64,000 bases of DNA from Siphonodentalium dalli (Eukaryota > Mollusca > Scaphopoda > Gadilida > Siphonodentaliidae): positions 55,161,849 to 55,225,848 of the forward strand of contig CP136062.1 of NCBI GenBank assembly GCA_032622095.1. The letters are read 5' to 3'. Below are positions 42,901 through 48,709 of the stretch, in pieces (within the stretch, counting starts at the first letter, position 1; each line of letters opens with the position of its first letter). The notes beneath the pieces were generated by a model. That model saw only the letters and a list, made by a program, of their open reading frames with translations. It made no database searches and was not told the origin of the DNA. The translations under genes and the position numbers were made by a program.

Positions 42901-45139
42901 TAATATTAGGTACGATTACTGACGACCGATTATCAAAATCAATAATCGGGGCACCTCTAAGTTTGAAAATTATATTGTATAACTTAGTTATATTGTATGT
43001 GTATATTATTACATCAAATAAAAATCAATAAAGTACATCCTAGTTTCCTTAAACATTTCATAATCCCCTCACACCTCCTAATTACAATTATAATTTTTAT
43101 AGCGCCCGCTATACCTAGGGTATACGTATGCGGATATGAGATATACTAATCAACTTTTTCAGCCCAATTTTAAAATAGATTGAACTTATCTAAAATAGAT
43201 AATTTATTCATAACTCAAGGGTCAGCCGAGTCCAAAATTATTGTTGGCGACGGCCGCCATTTTGTATTGATTAATACCCCCTCGAAAAGTGTAATTGGGC
43301 AAAAGGCTCCAGGGCAAAAATAAATAAAAAAACTTTGTTCCGGCAAATGTTAGCTATACTTCATATGTAGGAACAACATGCTCCTAAAGCCAAAGATATT
43401 TAAAAAATTGAATGTAAATTAAACCAAAGCTCTGGTTAACAAAAAAGTGAAATTGCATGAAAAAGTTTTGTTTACATATTTTATAAAATTATTAAAAATA
43501 TTTTCCCCGAAAGAGGAATATAGGGGCCTTACTGGCCGTTTAGATATTATCTTCCATTTTCTAACGGTATTTTCGCCTAAAAGATTGATGAATTATTCTC
43601 AAAGTTCAAGGCCGACACTTAATCTATAAGTTCCGATTGAAAGATCGCAGAGTCCTTTTAAGATAACGTTTTGGAAAACCAGTAAAGGCGTCATGACATC
43701 AAGACGTGCATCATGACGTCACAACCTACATCGGCGCGCAAAACTACCGACACTGAGGACTGCGTCGATGGCCAGACAGCTGAGACACATATTACACGGT
43801 CAGGATAAACGACACATCTGCCAAACATTTACGTTATATGTGATTATTTACATATATATGATTGTCTTGGGTCCCATTACGGTTTATCATCAAATCCTTC
43901 TAAAGATAAAAATTCATCCGATAATCCCATGAACAGTAACATCTGTTTTTCTTACATATTTGAAAACAATTAAGCTCATCGCTCGCCATAATTGCAAAAT
44001 GCCCTCTTAGTGTGTGACTATCAGGTTTGAATCTAATGAAGATACTGCTTTGTTTGAAAAATTGTTGTCCCGATAAATGGGAATCAATACGTTGGAAAAT
44101 TGTACTGATATTGATATCACTCAAATTTTGACAATTATCGACGAACCATTTTGGTAGCCATCTTTGGTAGCCAGTTTTGAACTAACCGATTTGCCGAAGA
44201 CACACGAGGAGGTCCGGAAAACTTCGAGGTACCACCTAGCTAACAGGTGAAATTTTTTTTTTGAAGTGCGATAAAACCTGGAATAAATCAACGAATAGAT
44301 GCTATGCTCGCGGTAAGGTTATATTGTAGATAAATGATTTTTCTAACGAAATATGCCGAAAACCCTGACTGAGAATTATGCTTTTGTTGTTGAAATTCAC
44401 GGGTCGAAGTGAAGAGTTTTGGGGTTACTTCGACAATCGGAGTTGCCATTCTTGACAATTATATACCTAGAACTCCAAAAAAATCTCAAAAAATTGCATA
44501 AAGCGATTAAAGGTCAGTGATTCCAATTTCTGTGCAAACAGTGTCGGCAGCGATTTTCTTTTATTTCCAAAAAAAAAGTAGATGATCTACAATATGCAAA
44601 AGCAGTCAAGTTGAACTTGGTGCACAAAAGCAAAATTGTGTGCCTGATACAAAATCAGGCGCACAATTATAATTGACAATAAACTGCGCACCTGGCGTAC
44701 CAACGTTTTTCAAAATCGAAGGACAACATCGGAGTCCCGACTATTTTCTTCAACATTTCAACAACATTTCCGAGATCAAAGTTTTATTTAAAAACTCACC
44801 TAGGATTACTGGATTAAGATGCTTAGCGTGTACATACAACGAGGGACATAACACTGTCAATAAAATGAATAAACAGCATCGAAATGTTGTCATTTTGACT
44901 TTTGTTGACCGAGTAAAATGCGCTACTGTTTCCGGTTCCTTATTCAATCACGTGCAGGCACACGTGCGCAGACATCAGGACTAAAAATAGATTTATATTT
45001 CTGCTTGTTTTTCCCCACAAATGAAAGTTTACATTAAAAACTAACCTATGATTACTGGATTGAGATTCTTAGCGTGCACGTACAGCGAGAGGCACAACAC
45101 TGTCAATAAAATGAATAAACATGATCGAAATGTTGTCAT
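20741..45139 (-). CDS. PLA2G15: Group XV (lysosomal) phospholipase A2, whole gene: 6 exons, exons 1 and 2 duplicated
   Basis: LCAT-family alpha/beta hydrolase. Known family role: acid phospholipase A/acyltransferase of the lysosome lumen, acting on phospholipids and N-acylsphingosine. Seen: secretory leader, PGDGG oxyanion loop (Asp35), Cys54/Cys78 (24 apart, as in human Cys65/Cys89), SHSMG nucleophile elbow (Ser188), DGDGTVN (Asp352) and SEH (His384). The Asp-His spacing of 32 equals human Asp360-His392. Exon lengths 94+157+119+99+228+515 give 1212 nt, 404 codons including the stop, with no frame conflict. Intron phases in order are 1, 2, 1, 1, 1. All introns are GT..AG. PLA2G15 fits better than LCAT because of HSMG (LCAT has HSLG). 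The gene spans 24.4 kb. Introns hold many transposons but no exon is interrupted. Exons 1 and 2 are each present twice in tandem. No AATAAA was seen within about 700 nt after the stop; the nearest clear one is at 19904-19909. Confidence 0.93.
21288..21877. mobile_element. hAT-like MITE in intron 5 of PLA2G15, 8-bp TSD
   Basis: TIR CAGGGTCCGCGCTGGACC.. / ..GGCAGCGCGAACCCTG; perfect 8-bp duplication GTATCAAC at 21280-21287 and 21878-21885. Subterminal TTTGCCAAATGAAAATATTT repeats at both ends. Same family as 50778-52242 but without its interior. Confidence 0.9.
22000..22114 (+). repeat. 49-bp tandem repeat, about 2.5 units
   Basis: Unit CACCCCCCAACATCACCCTT + CTACGGTCCAATAAGTATTATTA; the first unit lacks the CTACGGTC part. 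Confidence 0.85.
22451..22704. mobile_element. Double-hairpin MITE, family B, 8-bp TSD
   Basis: Full length, in intron 5 of PLA2G15. Perfect duplication CATGTGGT on both sides. Confidence 0.93.
22762..23002. mobile_element. TTAA-type MITE, family C4
   Basis: TTAACCCTTTCATGATGGGA, hairpins at 22810-22870 and 22900-22962 (CATTCTCTTATATA type), right end GAAGCTCTGAAATATTAA worn. Same subfamily as 4828, 58702 and 63012. Confidence 0.75.
23057..23275. mobile_element. Family B MITE, long form, right half decayed
   Basis: CAAGCCTGAGTTTAGTGTGC, one clear hairpin (23090-23177), then the long-form interior (CATGGGAGACATAGACTCAG) in decay. Confidence 0.72.
23751..23784 (+). repeat. Poly-G run (34 bp)
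   Basis: Uninterrupted G tract in intron 5 of PLA2G15, about 20 bp before a family A fragment. Length is likely uncertain in any assembly. Confidence 0.95.
23803..23909. mobile_element. Foldback MITE, family A, internally deleted
   Basis: TA-flanked; both ends present but most of the left arm and loop are gone (107 bp against 217). Confidence 0.88.
24350..24577 (-). CDS. PLA2G15: PLA2G15 exon 5 (catalytic serine)
   Basis: 228-nt exon, acceptor TTCTTTTCAG, donor GTTAGT. It encodes residues 158-232, ELGDFFIELKKLVQDTYYL, then VVLLSHSMGSPMLLYFFNKQ, then AWKARYI..SWISLAGVWGG..KPLRLFAS. SHSMG is the nucleophile elbow with Ser188; Met189 is the second oxyanion-hole position in the human enzyme. 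The last base joins GT of exon 6 to make Gly233, restoring the family ASGDN junction. Confidence 0.95.
24699..25034. mobile_element. Foldback element in intron 4 of PLA2G15
   Basis: Ends CAGGGAACCTTATAAAG / TATTAGGTTCCCTG, with paired blocks CGCGGG.TATATTTCTTAGTT and TAATGTACTTCAC..GTGAATGT around a loop near 24850. No clear target duplication. Confidence 0.7.
25120..25347. mobile_element. Family B MITE, decayed
   Basis: TGACATTTGCAGAATGAGGT near 25136 and AGCAGAATGAGGTCCCCAAA near 25299, ending CAGGCTTG at 25338-25345; middle lost. Confidence 0.65.
25407..25505 (-). CDS. PLA2G15: PLA2G15 exon 4
   Basis: 99-nt exon, acceptor TTTTTCCAG, donor GTGAGT. Two bases complete Thr124, then SYFSHIVDALVSWGYKRD and VSVRGAPFDFRKAA, then the first base of Asn157. 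It matches human SYFHTMVESLVGWGYTRG and the VRGAPYDWRRAPN block of the alpha/beta hydrolase core. The split Asn codon (A|AT) restores the family AN-E junction into exon 5. Confidence 0.94.
25510..26690. other. Intron 3 sequence without a gene
   Basis: AT-rich. It holds a right-end fragment of the family C4 MITE (about 25835-25888, AGGAAGCTCCAGTCATGGAA then GGGTTAA). A 129-codon open frame at 26168-26557 has no recognisable motif, and I do not call it a gene. Confidence 0.5.
26690..27090. repeat. Pearl-like core repeats, third family
   Basis: Units of about 155 bp (GTTGACCTCATGTTAACAAA / GGTGACCCCATCTGAATAAA / GGTGACCTCATTTGAAAATT). More units at 27961-28250 and 29100-29400. Confidence 0.65.
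27180..27840 (+). repeat. Imperfect direct duplication (about 290-bp offset)
   Basis: CATCTAATCTACAACTAATG at 27189 and 27478, both followed by TTGTATCAGGCATGAAATTT, ACTCCACCCCCTCTACACTC and, further on, ATCTAGTAATATCAATATA. The second copy carries an extra block of about 100 bp (27595-27700). Confidence 0.78.
27846..27968. mobile_element. Family B MITE, left half
   Basis: CAAGCCTGTATTAAGTGTGT with one hairpin; the rest is replaced by pearl-like sequence. Confidence 0.72.
28390..28649. mobile_element. Family B MITE, long form
   Basis: CAAGCCTGAATTTAGTG ... CACTAAATTCAGGCTTG ends; two diverged hairpins. Confidence 0.85.
29080..29513 (+). mobile_element. Pearl-like element, third family, with ACGG microsatellite
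   Basis: Two core units (GTGACCTCATTTGAACAAAT at about 29140 and 29300), then a GACGGACGGACGGACAGACG microsatellite (29405-29460), then terminal hairpin AGACTTCGTCT (29490) and GGTGAGCTAAAAA. The terminal CTCCACCAGAGACTTCGTCT is a common molluscan repeat end. Confidence 0.75.
29527..29976. mobile_element. TTAA-flanked MITE, family C5, next to exon 3
   Basis: TTAACCCTTTGAGTGCCAGG at left, CTGACACTGAAAGGTTTAA at right. The left half holds the core hairpin (29583-29645). The right TTAA ends 10 bp from the exon 3 donor. Confidence 0.85.
29987..30105 (-). CDS. PLA2G15: PLA2G15 exon 3
   Basis: 119-nt exon. The acceptor AACTTTCAG ends at 30106 and the donor GTGAGT starts at 29986. One base completes Arg84, then 39 codons: LVYNSTTHKTQNSPGVITR, TAKFGNTSSVEWLDPTHNMF, then the first base of Thr124. 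This matches the human stretch LVYN..(T)..PGV..RVPGFG.T...E(F/W)LDPS. Asn88 (N-S-T) corresponds to the human Asn99 glycosylation site; Asn109 (N-T-S) is a further sequon. The human PGFG turn reads AKFG here. A TTAA-flanked MITE ends about 10 bp inside the downstream intron. Confidence 0.92.
30577..30827. mobile_element. TTAA-flanked MITE, family C2, single core hairpin
   Basis: TTAACCCTTTACCCAACAGA / TTGTTGGGTAAAGGGTTAA; one hairpin (30613-30676) instead of the two at 31315. Confidence 0.9.
31315..31704. mobile_element. TTAA-flanked MITE, family C2, two core hairpins
   Basis: Inverse-orientation twin of 14808-15207. Hairpins at 31346-31412 and 31484-31550. Confidence 0.92.
31930..32121. mobile_element. 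Foldback MITE, family A
   Basis: Ends TAGGTAATGCCCTAAG / CATAGGGCATTATTGTA; the right inner arm (GCTTTCCGATGAATGGC) is deleted. Confidence 0.87.
32604..33032. mobile_element. TTAA-flanked MITE, family C5
   Basis: Inverse-orientation relative of 29527-29976 and 36561-37057: TTAACCCTTTCAGTGCCAGG..CCTGGCACTCAAAGGGTTAA. The core hairpin is at 32914-32976. A poly-A/T run lies at 32668-32690. Confidence 0.9.
33517..34247 (+). mobile_element. Pearl-like element with four 160-bp core repeats
   Basis: Starts GCGGTATCCCCCGCCGAATT. Four core units (TACTGGTCATGGGAACGAAT at 33611, TACTGGTCATGTGAACTCAT at 33772, TACTGGTCAAGTGAACTCAT at 33933, TAATGGTCAGGTAAACTCAT at 34100), each with AAAATATCC.GCCGGACCTGG. 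Then GACGGACGGAATGACGGACG and terminal hairpin TATCCCCCGC / GCGGGGGATA (34217-34247). The 5' end repeats part of the 3' hairpin. Confidence 0.8.
34826..35127. mobile_element. hAT-like repeat, inverse of 16632-16934
   Basis: Matches that copy in reverse complement along its length (TTGTGTTTGGTAACACTTTC, CCGATTGTCATCCGATGGGC). Confidence 0.82.
35259..36220. mobile_element. 962-bp TTAA-flanked foldback element with about 290-bp arms
   Basis: TTAAGGACTTTGCTAACCCA at left, TGGGTTAGCAAAGTCCTTAA at right. Arms 35259-35545 and 35935-36220 pair with about 85-90% match by eye; the 390-bp loop is single-copy. No transposase motif in the loop. Confidence 0.88.
36561..37057. mobile_element. TTAA-flanked MITE, family C5, longest form
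   Basis: TTAACCCTTTGAGTGCCAAG..CTGGCACTGAAAGGGTTAA. Core hairpin 36612-36678, A-run at 36944-36969. Confidence 0.92.
37185..37600. repeat. Two diverged repeat units of about 250 bp
   Basis: AGCTCTCATCTAGTGGTCAC at 37191 and AGCTCCCGTCTAGAGGTCAA at 37440; CCAAGATGGCTGCCAGCGGC at 37299 and CCAAGATGGCTGCTAGTGGC at 37386. A related fragment is at 34280-34350. Type unknown, perhaps pearl-like. Confidence 0.6.
37641..37797 (-). CDS. PLA2G15: PLA2G15 exon 2a (alternative copy)
   Basis: 157-nt exon exactly 230 bp from copy 2b, with the same acceptor (TTTTCCAG) and donor (GTTTGT). It encodes residues 33-83: PGDGGSQIEAKLNKTK, VVHYFCTEKTTDYF, WLNLEELAPLVIDCFVDNM. Thr47 creates an N-K-T glycosylation sequon at Asn45 that copy 2b lacks (Pro47). 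The Cys54-Thr55-Glu56 loop is acidic here and basic in 2b (Ile55-Lys56). Three of the nine base differences are silent and the reading frame and splice sites are intact in both copies, so neither looks like a dead exon. Because 157 is not a multiple of 3, using both copies together would shift the frame. Confidence 0.9.
37871..38027 (-). CDS. PLA2G15: PLA2G15 exon 2b (alternative copy)
   Basis: 157-nt exon with acceptor TTTTCCAG and donor GTTTGT. It encodes residues 33-83, starting PGDGGSQIEAKLNKPK, then VVHYFCIKKTTDYF and WLNLEEFAPLVIDCFVDNM, and finishes with AG of Arg84. It carries oxyanion Asp35 and both cysteines of the conserved disulfide. It differs from copy 2a by 9 of 157 bases and 4 residues: Pro47, Ile55, Lys56, Phe71. 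Pro47 matches the family (human KLDKP), so this copy looks closer to the ancestral form. It lies just 3' of an AT-rich minisatellite in intron 1. Confidence 0.9.
38040..38440. repeat. AT-rich minisatellite beside exon 2b
   Basis: About ten degenerate units of 30-45 bp built on ATGAGGAATGCAGGGTATCT and AAATTAATAAATTAA. The unit is the same sequence that flanks both exon 2 copies, so the array looks like an expansion of the intron flank. One more unit sits at 39211-39240, beyond a pearl-like insertion (38440-39210). Confidence 0.8.
38440..39210 (+). mobile_element. Pearl-like element, second family
   Basis: AAAGGTCAGCCGACCACAGT start, core units (GGCCCATAACTCTGGGAAAG 38708; AGCCCATAACTCTGAGAAAA 38878; GGAAATAACTCCATAAAAGA 39026), GACGGACGGACTGACGCGG, end TTTTGGGGAACAATT. 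It sits inside the exon-2-flank minisatellite. Confidence 0.78.
39300..40890. other. Intron 1 stretch with G/C homopolymers
   Basis: G14 at 39507-39520, C-run near 39796-39808, G-run near 39837-39851, with GTCC.CACCCAC motifs related to 41350-41420. The rest shows no gene or recognised repeat. Confidence 0.55.
40895..41029. repeat. Foldback repeat (about 60-bp arms)
   Basis: AATACCGGAA / TTCCGGTATT ends and a perfect inner stem GTGGTCACAGTGAGATACTG around GGCCTAAAAGGCC. Confidence 0.85.
41868..42081. mobile_element. Foldback MITE, family A
   Basis: TA-flanked; left end GCAATGCCCTAAGTAATC slightly worn, right end intact. Confidence 0.9.
42082..44778. other. Intron 1 stretch without a supported gene
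   Basis: No exon or repeat that I can support. Two spots stand out: GACGGCCGCCATTTTG at about 43249-43264 (YY1-like motif) and CATCATGACGTCAC near 43707 (CRE-like core). 43680-44250 is less AT-rich than its surroundings. Confidence 0.45.
44800..44893 (-). CDS. PLA2G15: PLA2G15 alternative first exon 1a (signal peptide)
   Basis: Second copy of the first coding exon, about 246 bp 3' of copy 1b. ATG at 44893-44891 (context AAAATGA). It encodes MTTFRCC, a hydrophobic core (LFILLTVLCPSLYV), HA, then KHLNPVIL, and ends in G before a strong GTGAGT donor at 44799. An in-frame upstream extension exists only from a non-ATG codon, so this ATG is taken as the start. The family counterpart is the short PPVVLVPG strand that precedes the oxyanion loop in human PLA2G15. 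The donor matches the consensus better than that of copy 1b (GTTAGT), so 1a may be the dominant form; that is inference. Confidence 0.86.
44930..45024 (-). promoter_or_regulatory. Putative promoter of exon 1a (two E-boxes, ETS core)
   Basis: Paralogue of the exon 1b promoter. ETS core at 44930-44935 and two CACGTG E-boxes at 44949-44954 and 44961-44966. CACGTG is the core of the CLEAR element bound by TFEB/MITF factors in vertebrate lysosomal genes. The sites here match the core only, not the full ten-base consensus, so regulation by such factors is inference. Confidence 0.4.
45046..45139 (-). CDS. PLA2G15: PLA2G15 alternative first exon 1b (signal peptide)
   Basis: Upstream (5') copy of the first coding exon. 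ATG at 45139-45137. It encodes 31 residues plus one base: MTTFRSC, then a hydrophobic core (LFILLTVLCLSLYV) ending HA at residues 22-23, a typical signal peptide with likely cleavage after Ala23. Then KNLNPVII. The donor GTTAGT follows at 45045. The last base G joins TT of exon 2 to give Val32 before PGDGG. Compared with copy 1a it has Ser6 for Cys, Leu17 for Pro, Asn25 for His and Ile31 for Leu. Length and phase are identical to 1a, so either can splice to exon 2. The start is chosen because it opens the leader and aligns in both copies. Confidence 0.82.
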
Positions 45140-45184
45140 TTCGGTTTGTGTTGAGTCTGTTGACCGAGTAAAATCCGCTACTGT

Positions 45185-45270
45185 TTCCGGTAACTTATTC
45201 GCAAGTGCACGTGTCCAGTGGCATCAGAACTAAAAATAGATATCTCTCCTGCTTGTTGGTGTTTCCCCCT
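45185..45270 (-). promoter_or_regulatory. Putative promoter of exon 1b (E-box, ETS core)
   Basis: Sequence 5' of the exon 1b ATG. It holds an ETS-type core (minus strand ACCGGAAAC, 45185-45190) and a CACGTG E-box at 45208-45213. The same two motifs occur in the same order in front of exon 1a, so the promoter was copied with the exon. No TATA box was seen. Promoter function is inferred from position and from conservation between copies. Confidence 0.4.
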
Positions 45271-45425
45271 TGTTGTTAACCCCTTTCGAACAATATTTTT
45301 AGATCATGGTGGGAGTTAAGGAGATCTCAAAATTTCCCTGGAGGAAATTGAAAATGCACATCTTTTGCAGTCCTACATGTACATGTACTCAACTGAACTG
45401 AAGTGATTTTTATTGGTAATCCAAA

Positions 45426-45681
45426 GTATGCATGAGGCCCCCACCCCCCTTTTTCGTACGCTGTATTCCATGCCCTGTTATGAGGTACGCCGTATTCCGG
45501 CCCCTCTGTTAGGAGGTATTCGGTATTCCAAAAATACCGGTATTCGTACGCCGACCTTCCAAAAAATGAAGTTTTCATATATTTTTATGTATTCCATATG
45601 GCTGTTAACTGGTATTCCGTATTCCACCCTCTGTGTTAAGTGGTATTCCGTATTCAATGGGGGTGGGGTCCTCATGCATAT
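45426..45681. mobile_element. Foldback element upstream of exon 1b
   Basis: Ends TATGCATGAGGCCCCCACCC / GGGTGGGGTCCTCATGCATA with internal GTATTCC repeats and AAAATACCGGTATT near 45530. It begins about 290 bp 5' of the exon 1b ATG. Confidence 0.75.
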
Positions 45682-46317
45682 GATACACAATAACAGGGCT
45701 CTATAGAATGCATGGCTTATGCGCCAGAGCCCTATAATAGCATGATAAATACAATAATGAATATAACTGAGTGCAGGTATAGGTGCAAGGATTTGGGAGA
45801 GAGTTGGGTCTGAGGGGGGGGGGGTGGGAGGATGCGAGATTACATGGTGTGCATAATAATTTATTAATATGTTGGGGGGGGGGGGTGCTCATAAAGTATA
45901 TAAATTAATTTAAATCCATGAACAATAATTAATATGTTTTAAGTGAATATCTAAGGATGTGGCTGTATAATCAGTGGACCTCATTTAGGTTGAGATATGT
46001 GAGAGTTTAGATTATGCTTACCAATTTAAATTATTTGAGTACCGTAGGTCGTTGATATACGGCTGAATTTAATTATTATACTCATTTTCTAATAAAGTAA
46101 TCCTTTATATATTTGAGGTATTTTGGGCTACTAATTTTAATGCGTAGTGTGCAGTCTGCGTGGAGGCTATTCCATAATTTTCGGGCTTTGTTTGAGCCAG
46201 ATTGCACTTTTTGAGTTTTTAGTCCTTTTGAATTCATGATAAAGATTATATTTAGTTTTTGCACGGGTATTATAGTTATGGATATCCGCAATATGTGTGA
46301 ATAATTTTAATAATCAT

Positions 46318-47260
46318 TCATGATGAATCAGGTAGTGAATGCATATGATAATAATGTAGTATTCTAATGAGCTGCATGTTACCAATATCATCAAATATTA
46401 GTAGTCTGTTTAGTTTACAAGTCAAAATATCACTTGTATCATTTGAGAAAATTTTGAGGGCAATCTTCTGATTTTCAATGGTTAGGTTTTTTTTGGTAGT
46501 CGAGCTCCATATTGTGTTACAGTAGGTCAAGTAGGGGATAATTAGTGATAAGTACAAGGTTTTCAATGTGTTTGCAGGAACAAAATCACTGATTTTCCTC
46601 AGGATTCCAACATTACTGGCAAGTTTAGAGCATAATGAATTTATGTGTTTGTCCCAGGATAAATTGTCTTCAATAGTTACGCCTAAAAATTTGGTATTTG
46701 CCACTCTATTAACGTTTTTATTGTTTATAGTTAGGACTGGTAATACCTCAGGTAGTGAACTATTAGTGAAGAGCATGTAATTTGTTTTATCAATGTTCAA
46801 TGATAATTTATTATCAGCAAACCACTGACTCATATAATCCAGTTCAGTGTTAACTCTGTTAAATAATTTGTGGATATCTCTATCAGAACAGAAGGCATTT
46901 GTGTCATCTGCAAAAAGTATAAATTTAGCATCCTTACATATACTTGGTAAGTCATTCATAAGGTTAAAAATAAGAGAGGCCCTAAGATGAGCCTTGTGGG
47001 ACACCACAGGTAATTTCAATGATTTCTATATATGGCCATCATATTGGACGCATTGCTTTCTAGGAGTAAGATAATCATTGAACCAGTTCAGTGCAACCCC
47101 TCGACATCCATAGTGCTCTAGTTTTTGAAGCATCATTCTATGATTTATTGTATCAAATGCCTCAGATAGGTCGAGGAACACTCCAATTGTGTGTTCATGA
47201 TTGTCTAAGGCACCAGTTATTTCTCTATAAGGTCAGTCAAAGCTAGGATTGTGGAATGAT
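46318..47260 (-). pseudogene. Reverse transcriptase remnant of the LINE
   Basis: Palm and thumb region of a jockey/CR1-type reverse transcriptase. Motifs in order: YGFRKNHST, FLDLSEAFDTINH (catalytic Asp of motif A; Ser for the usual Lys), YGCRGVALNWF, then a stop codon at about 47027-47031 and a damaged VPQGS region (VVSHKAHLRA), LMNDLPS, FILFADDTNAF (catalytic Asp pair of motif C), WFADNKLSLNIDKTNYMLF, TKFLGVTIEDNLSWDKHI, LIIPYLTYCNTIW. A 233-codon open frame (46318-47019) holds the part from the damaged VPQGS block on. With the in-frame stop, frameshifts and missing 5' half, it is not functional. Assignment to a named clade is uncertain. Confidence 0.9.
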
Positions 47261-47281
47261 TCTTCCTAAAGCCATACTAGC

Positions 47282-47601
47282 GCTGAAGGGGTCACTCGCC
47301 AAAAAAAGTGCTGAAGGGTACACAGGATTTTCAAAATGTGCTGAAGGGTACACAGGGTTGAAATGCGGTTATAAAGGACATTAAGTTTTCGTATCTGCCA
47401 TGATTTCTGTTAGAGAATAATTGTTTACGTTCCAATGAATATTAAAATGTACTGAAAACAAACTGCTAATGGGCGCCAGCCTTTCCTAAACACAATTTAA
47501 GTAAGTGTTCGTGCCGATCACAAACTCTGTGTACCCTTCAGCACATTTTCAAACCCTGTGTACCCTTCAGCACTTTTGTTGGTGAGAGTGACCCCTTCAG
47601 C
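47282..47601. mobile_element. 320-bp foldback MITE with 9-bp TSD inside the LINE
   Basis: Ends GCTGAAGGGGTCACTC / GAGTGACCCCTTCAGC, subterminal repeats GTGCTGAAGGGTACACAGG twice at each end. Perfect 9-bp duplication CATACTAGC at 47273-47281 and 47602-47610. A 9-bp TSD is typical of Mutator-like elements; the superfamily is not otherwise shown. Confidence 0.9.
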
Positions 47602-47649
47602 CATACTAGCTGCTGTATAAAATCTTGTGTTTTTCTAAGGATTTATTTA

Positions 47650-47878
47650 AGGGTACTCAATCTGATTAAGCACCCCTAAATTACTATTTCTTTGGCTTCG
47701 GGGGTAAAACATTTTTGATTCGAGTCGAGGAACCCACCCTTCAAAGCTCAGAGTGATCAGATATTGATTTTTGAAGTTTGTTAATTTTTGGAGATGTGGT
47801 CCACTTCCACATGCTCAAACAGACAAATTGCGGTTGTAAGATGGATATAAACTCGAAAATCAAGTGGTTACTATTAAC
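47650..47878. mobile_element. Family D fragment
   Basis: GGGTACTCAATCTGATTAAG, TTTGGCTTCGGGGGTAAAA, GAGTCGAGGAACCCACCC, ending AAAATCAAGTGG at the midpoint of the foldback seen at 13842. Confidence 0.75.
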
Positions 47879-47894
47879 AATAATAACCATAATA

Positions 47895-48702
47895 AAAGGT
47901 CGGCCGACCACAGTGTCCCGCGACAACGTGGCAAGTCGATGCCGCTTTGTTAAAGAAATTTAAAAAAATGTTGAAAGGGTTAATAATTCTGTAAAAATAT
48001 AATTTTTCCGTCATCTACCGTATATATACATGTTGCACATATGTGGGTAACAATACTCTGAAGTTTCAAATATCTACGATCAAAACTGTAAGAGGAGTTG
48101 ATTACACCATGAAGGTACCCTCATACAGAAAATTATAAAAAATGTTTTTCAAAGTCGAAAGGTCCATAACTCTGGGAAAAAAACATTGGATCAAACTCAA
48201 ATTCGAACTTGACGTGTATTTTGATATGAACGACCCACAAAAAAAAAAACAGAATTTCCAATTAAACAATCCAAACTTGAGTTATCATCCGGAAATCAAA
48301 GAAACAACAAGAAAAATTGAATTTTCTAAGTCGAAAAAAGTCCACAACTCTAGGAAAAATCATCGGATCAAACTCAAATTCGAACTCAACCTGTATATTG
48401 ATATGACTGAATGAAAACGGTATTTGCAATTAAAGGATCCAAACTTGAGATATCATCCGGAAACCGAAAAAGTGAGAAATTTTCTAAGTAAAACAAAAGT
48501 TGAAAAAGGGAAATAACTCCATAAAAGAACATCGGATCAAACCCAGAATTGCAGAGCACCTTTGTTCTTGGTTGAGACACATACATACCAAGTTTCAATA
48601 AAATCGGATGATCATTACTGGAGTTATAACTCCGGACAGAAGGACGGGGCTGATTACAATAGTCCCCCCCCCCCCCCAAAATAAATATTTCGGGGGACAA
48701 TA
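47895..48702 (+). mobile_element. Pearl-like element, second family, full length
   Basis: AAAGGTCGGCCGACCACAGT start, core units (GGTCCATAACTCTGGGAAAA 48160; AGTCCACAACTCTAGGAAAA 48339; GGAAATAACTCCATAAAAGA 48507), C-run 48665-48677, terminal CGGGGGACAA. The flanking sequence CAATAATAACCATAATA is present on both sides. Confidence 0.8.
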
Positions 48703-48709
48703 ATAACCA

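Larger units (their letters stand above)
44779..45270 (-). repeat. Tandem duplication of exon 1 with promoter (about 246-bp unit)
   Basis: Two head-to-tail copies that abut near 45024. Homology runs from intron sequence just after the donor, through the 94-nt exon and 5' region, to a shared end (CTAAAAATAGAT at about 44982 and 45230, then GCTTGTT..TTTCCCC). Copies have diverged with small indels, including an insertion just before the 1b ATG, so the duplication is not recent. Confidence 0.85.
46080..47650 (-). mobile_element. 5'-truncated non-LTR (LINE) retrotransposon
   Basis: Remains of a LINE reverse transcriptase read from about 47650 down to 46080, interrupted by a foldback element (47282-47601). 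Its 5' part (LEKHKILYSS, YGFRKNHSTILAL) lies on both sides of that insertion, which fixes the order of events. The 3' part (NTRAKTKYNLYHEF, WNSLHADC, KDYFIRK) continues past the main frame in shifted frames. It lies upstream of the phospholipase gene on the same strand. Confidence 0.88.

Noticed and set aside
43240-44260. CpG-richer region with YY1-like and CRE-like motifs as a second gene promoter
   Set aside because: No exon, start codon context or open frame follows on either strand; two motif matches are not enough.
44894-44947. Longer N terminus for exon 1a
   Set aside because: The in-frame extension begins at a non-ATG codon and is not conserved in copy 1b; the ATG at 44893 opens a proper signal peptide.
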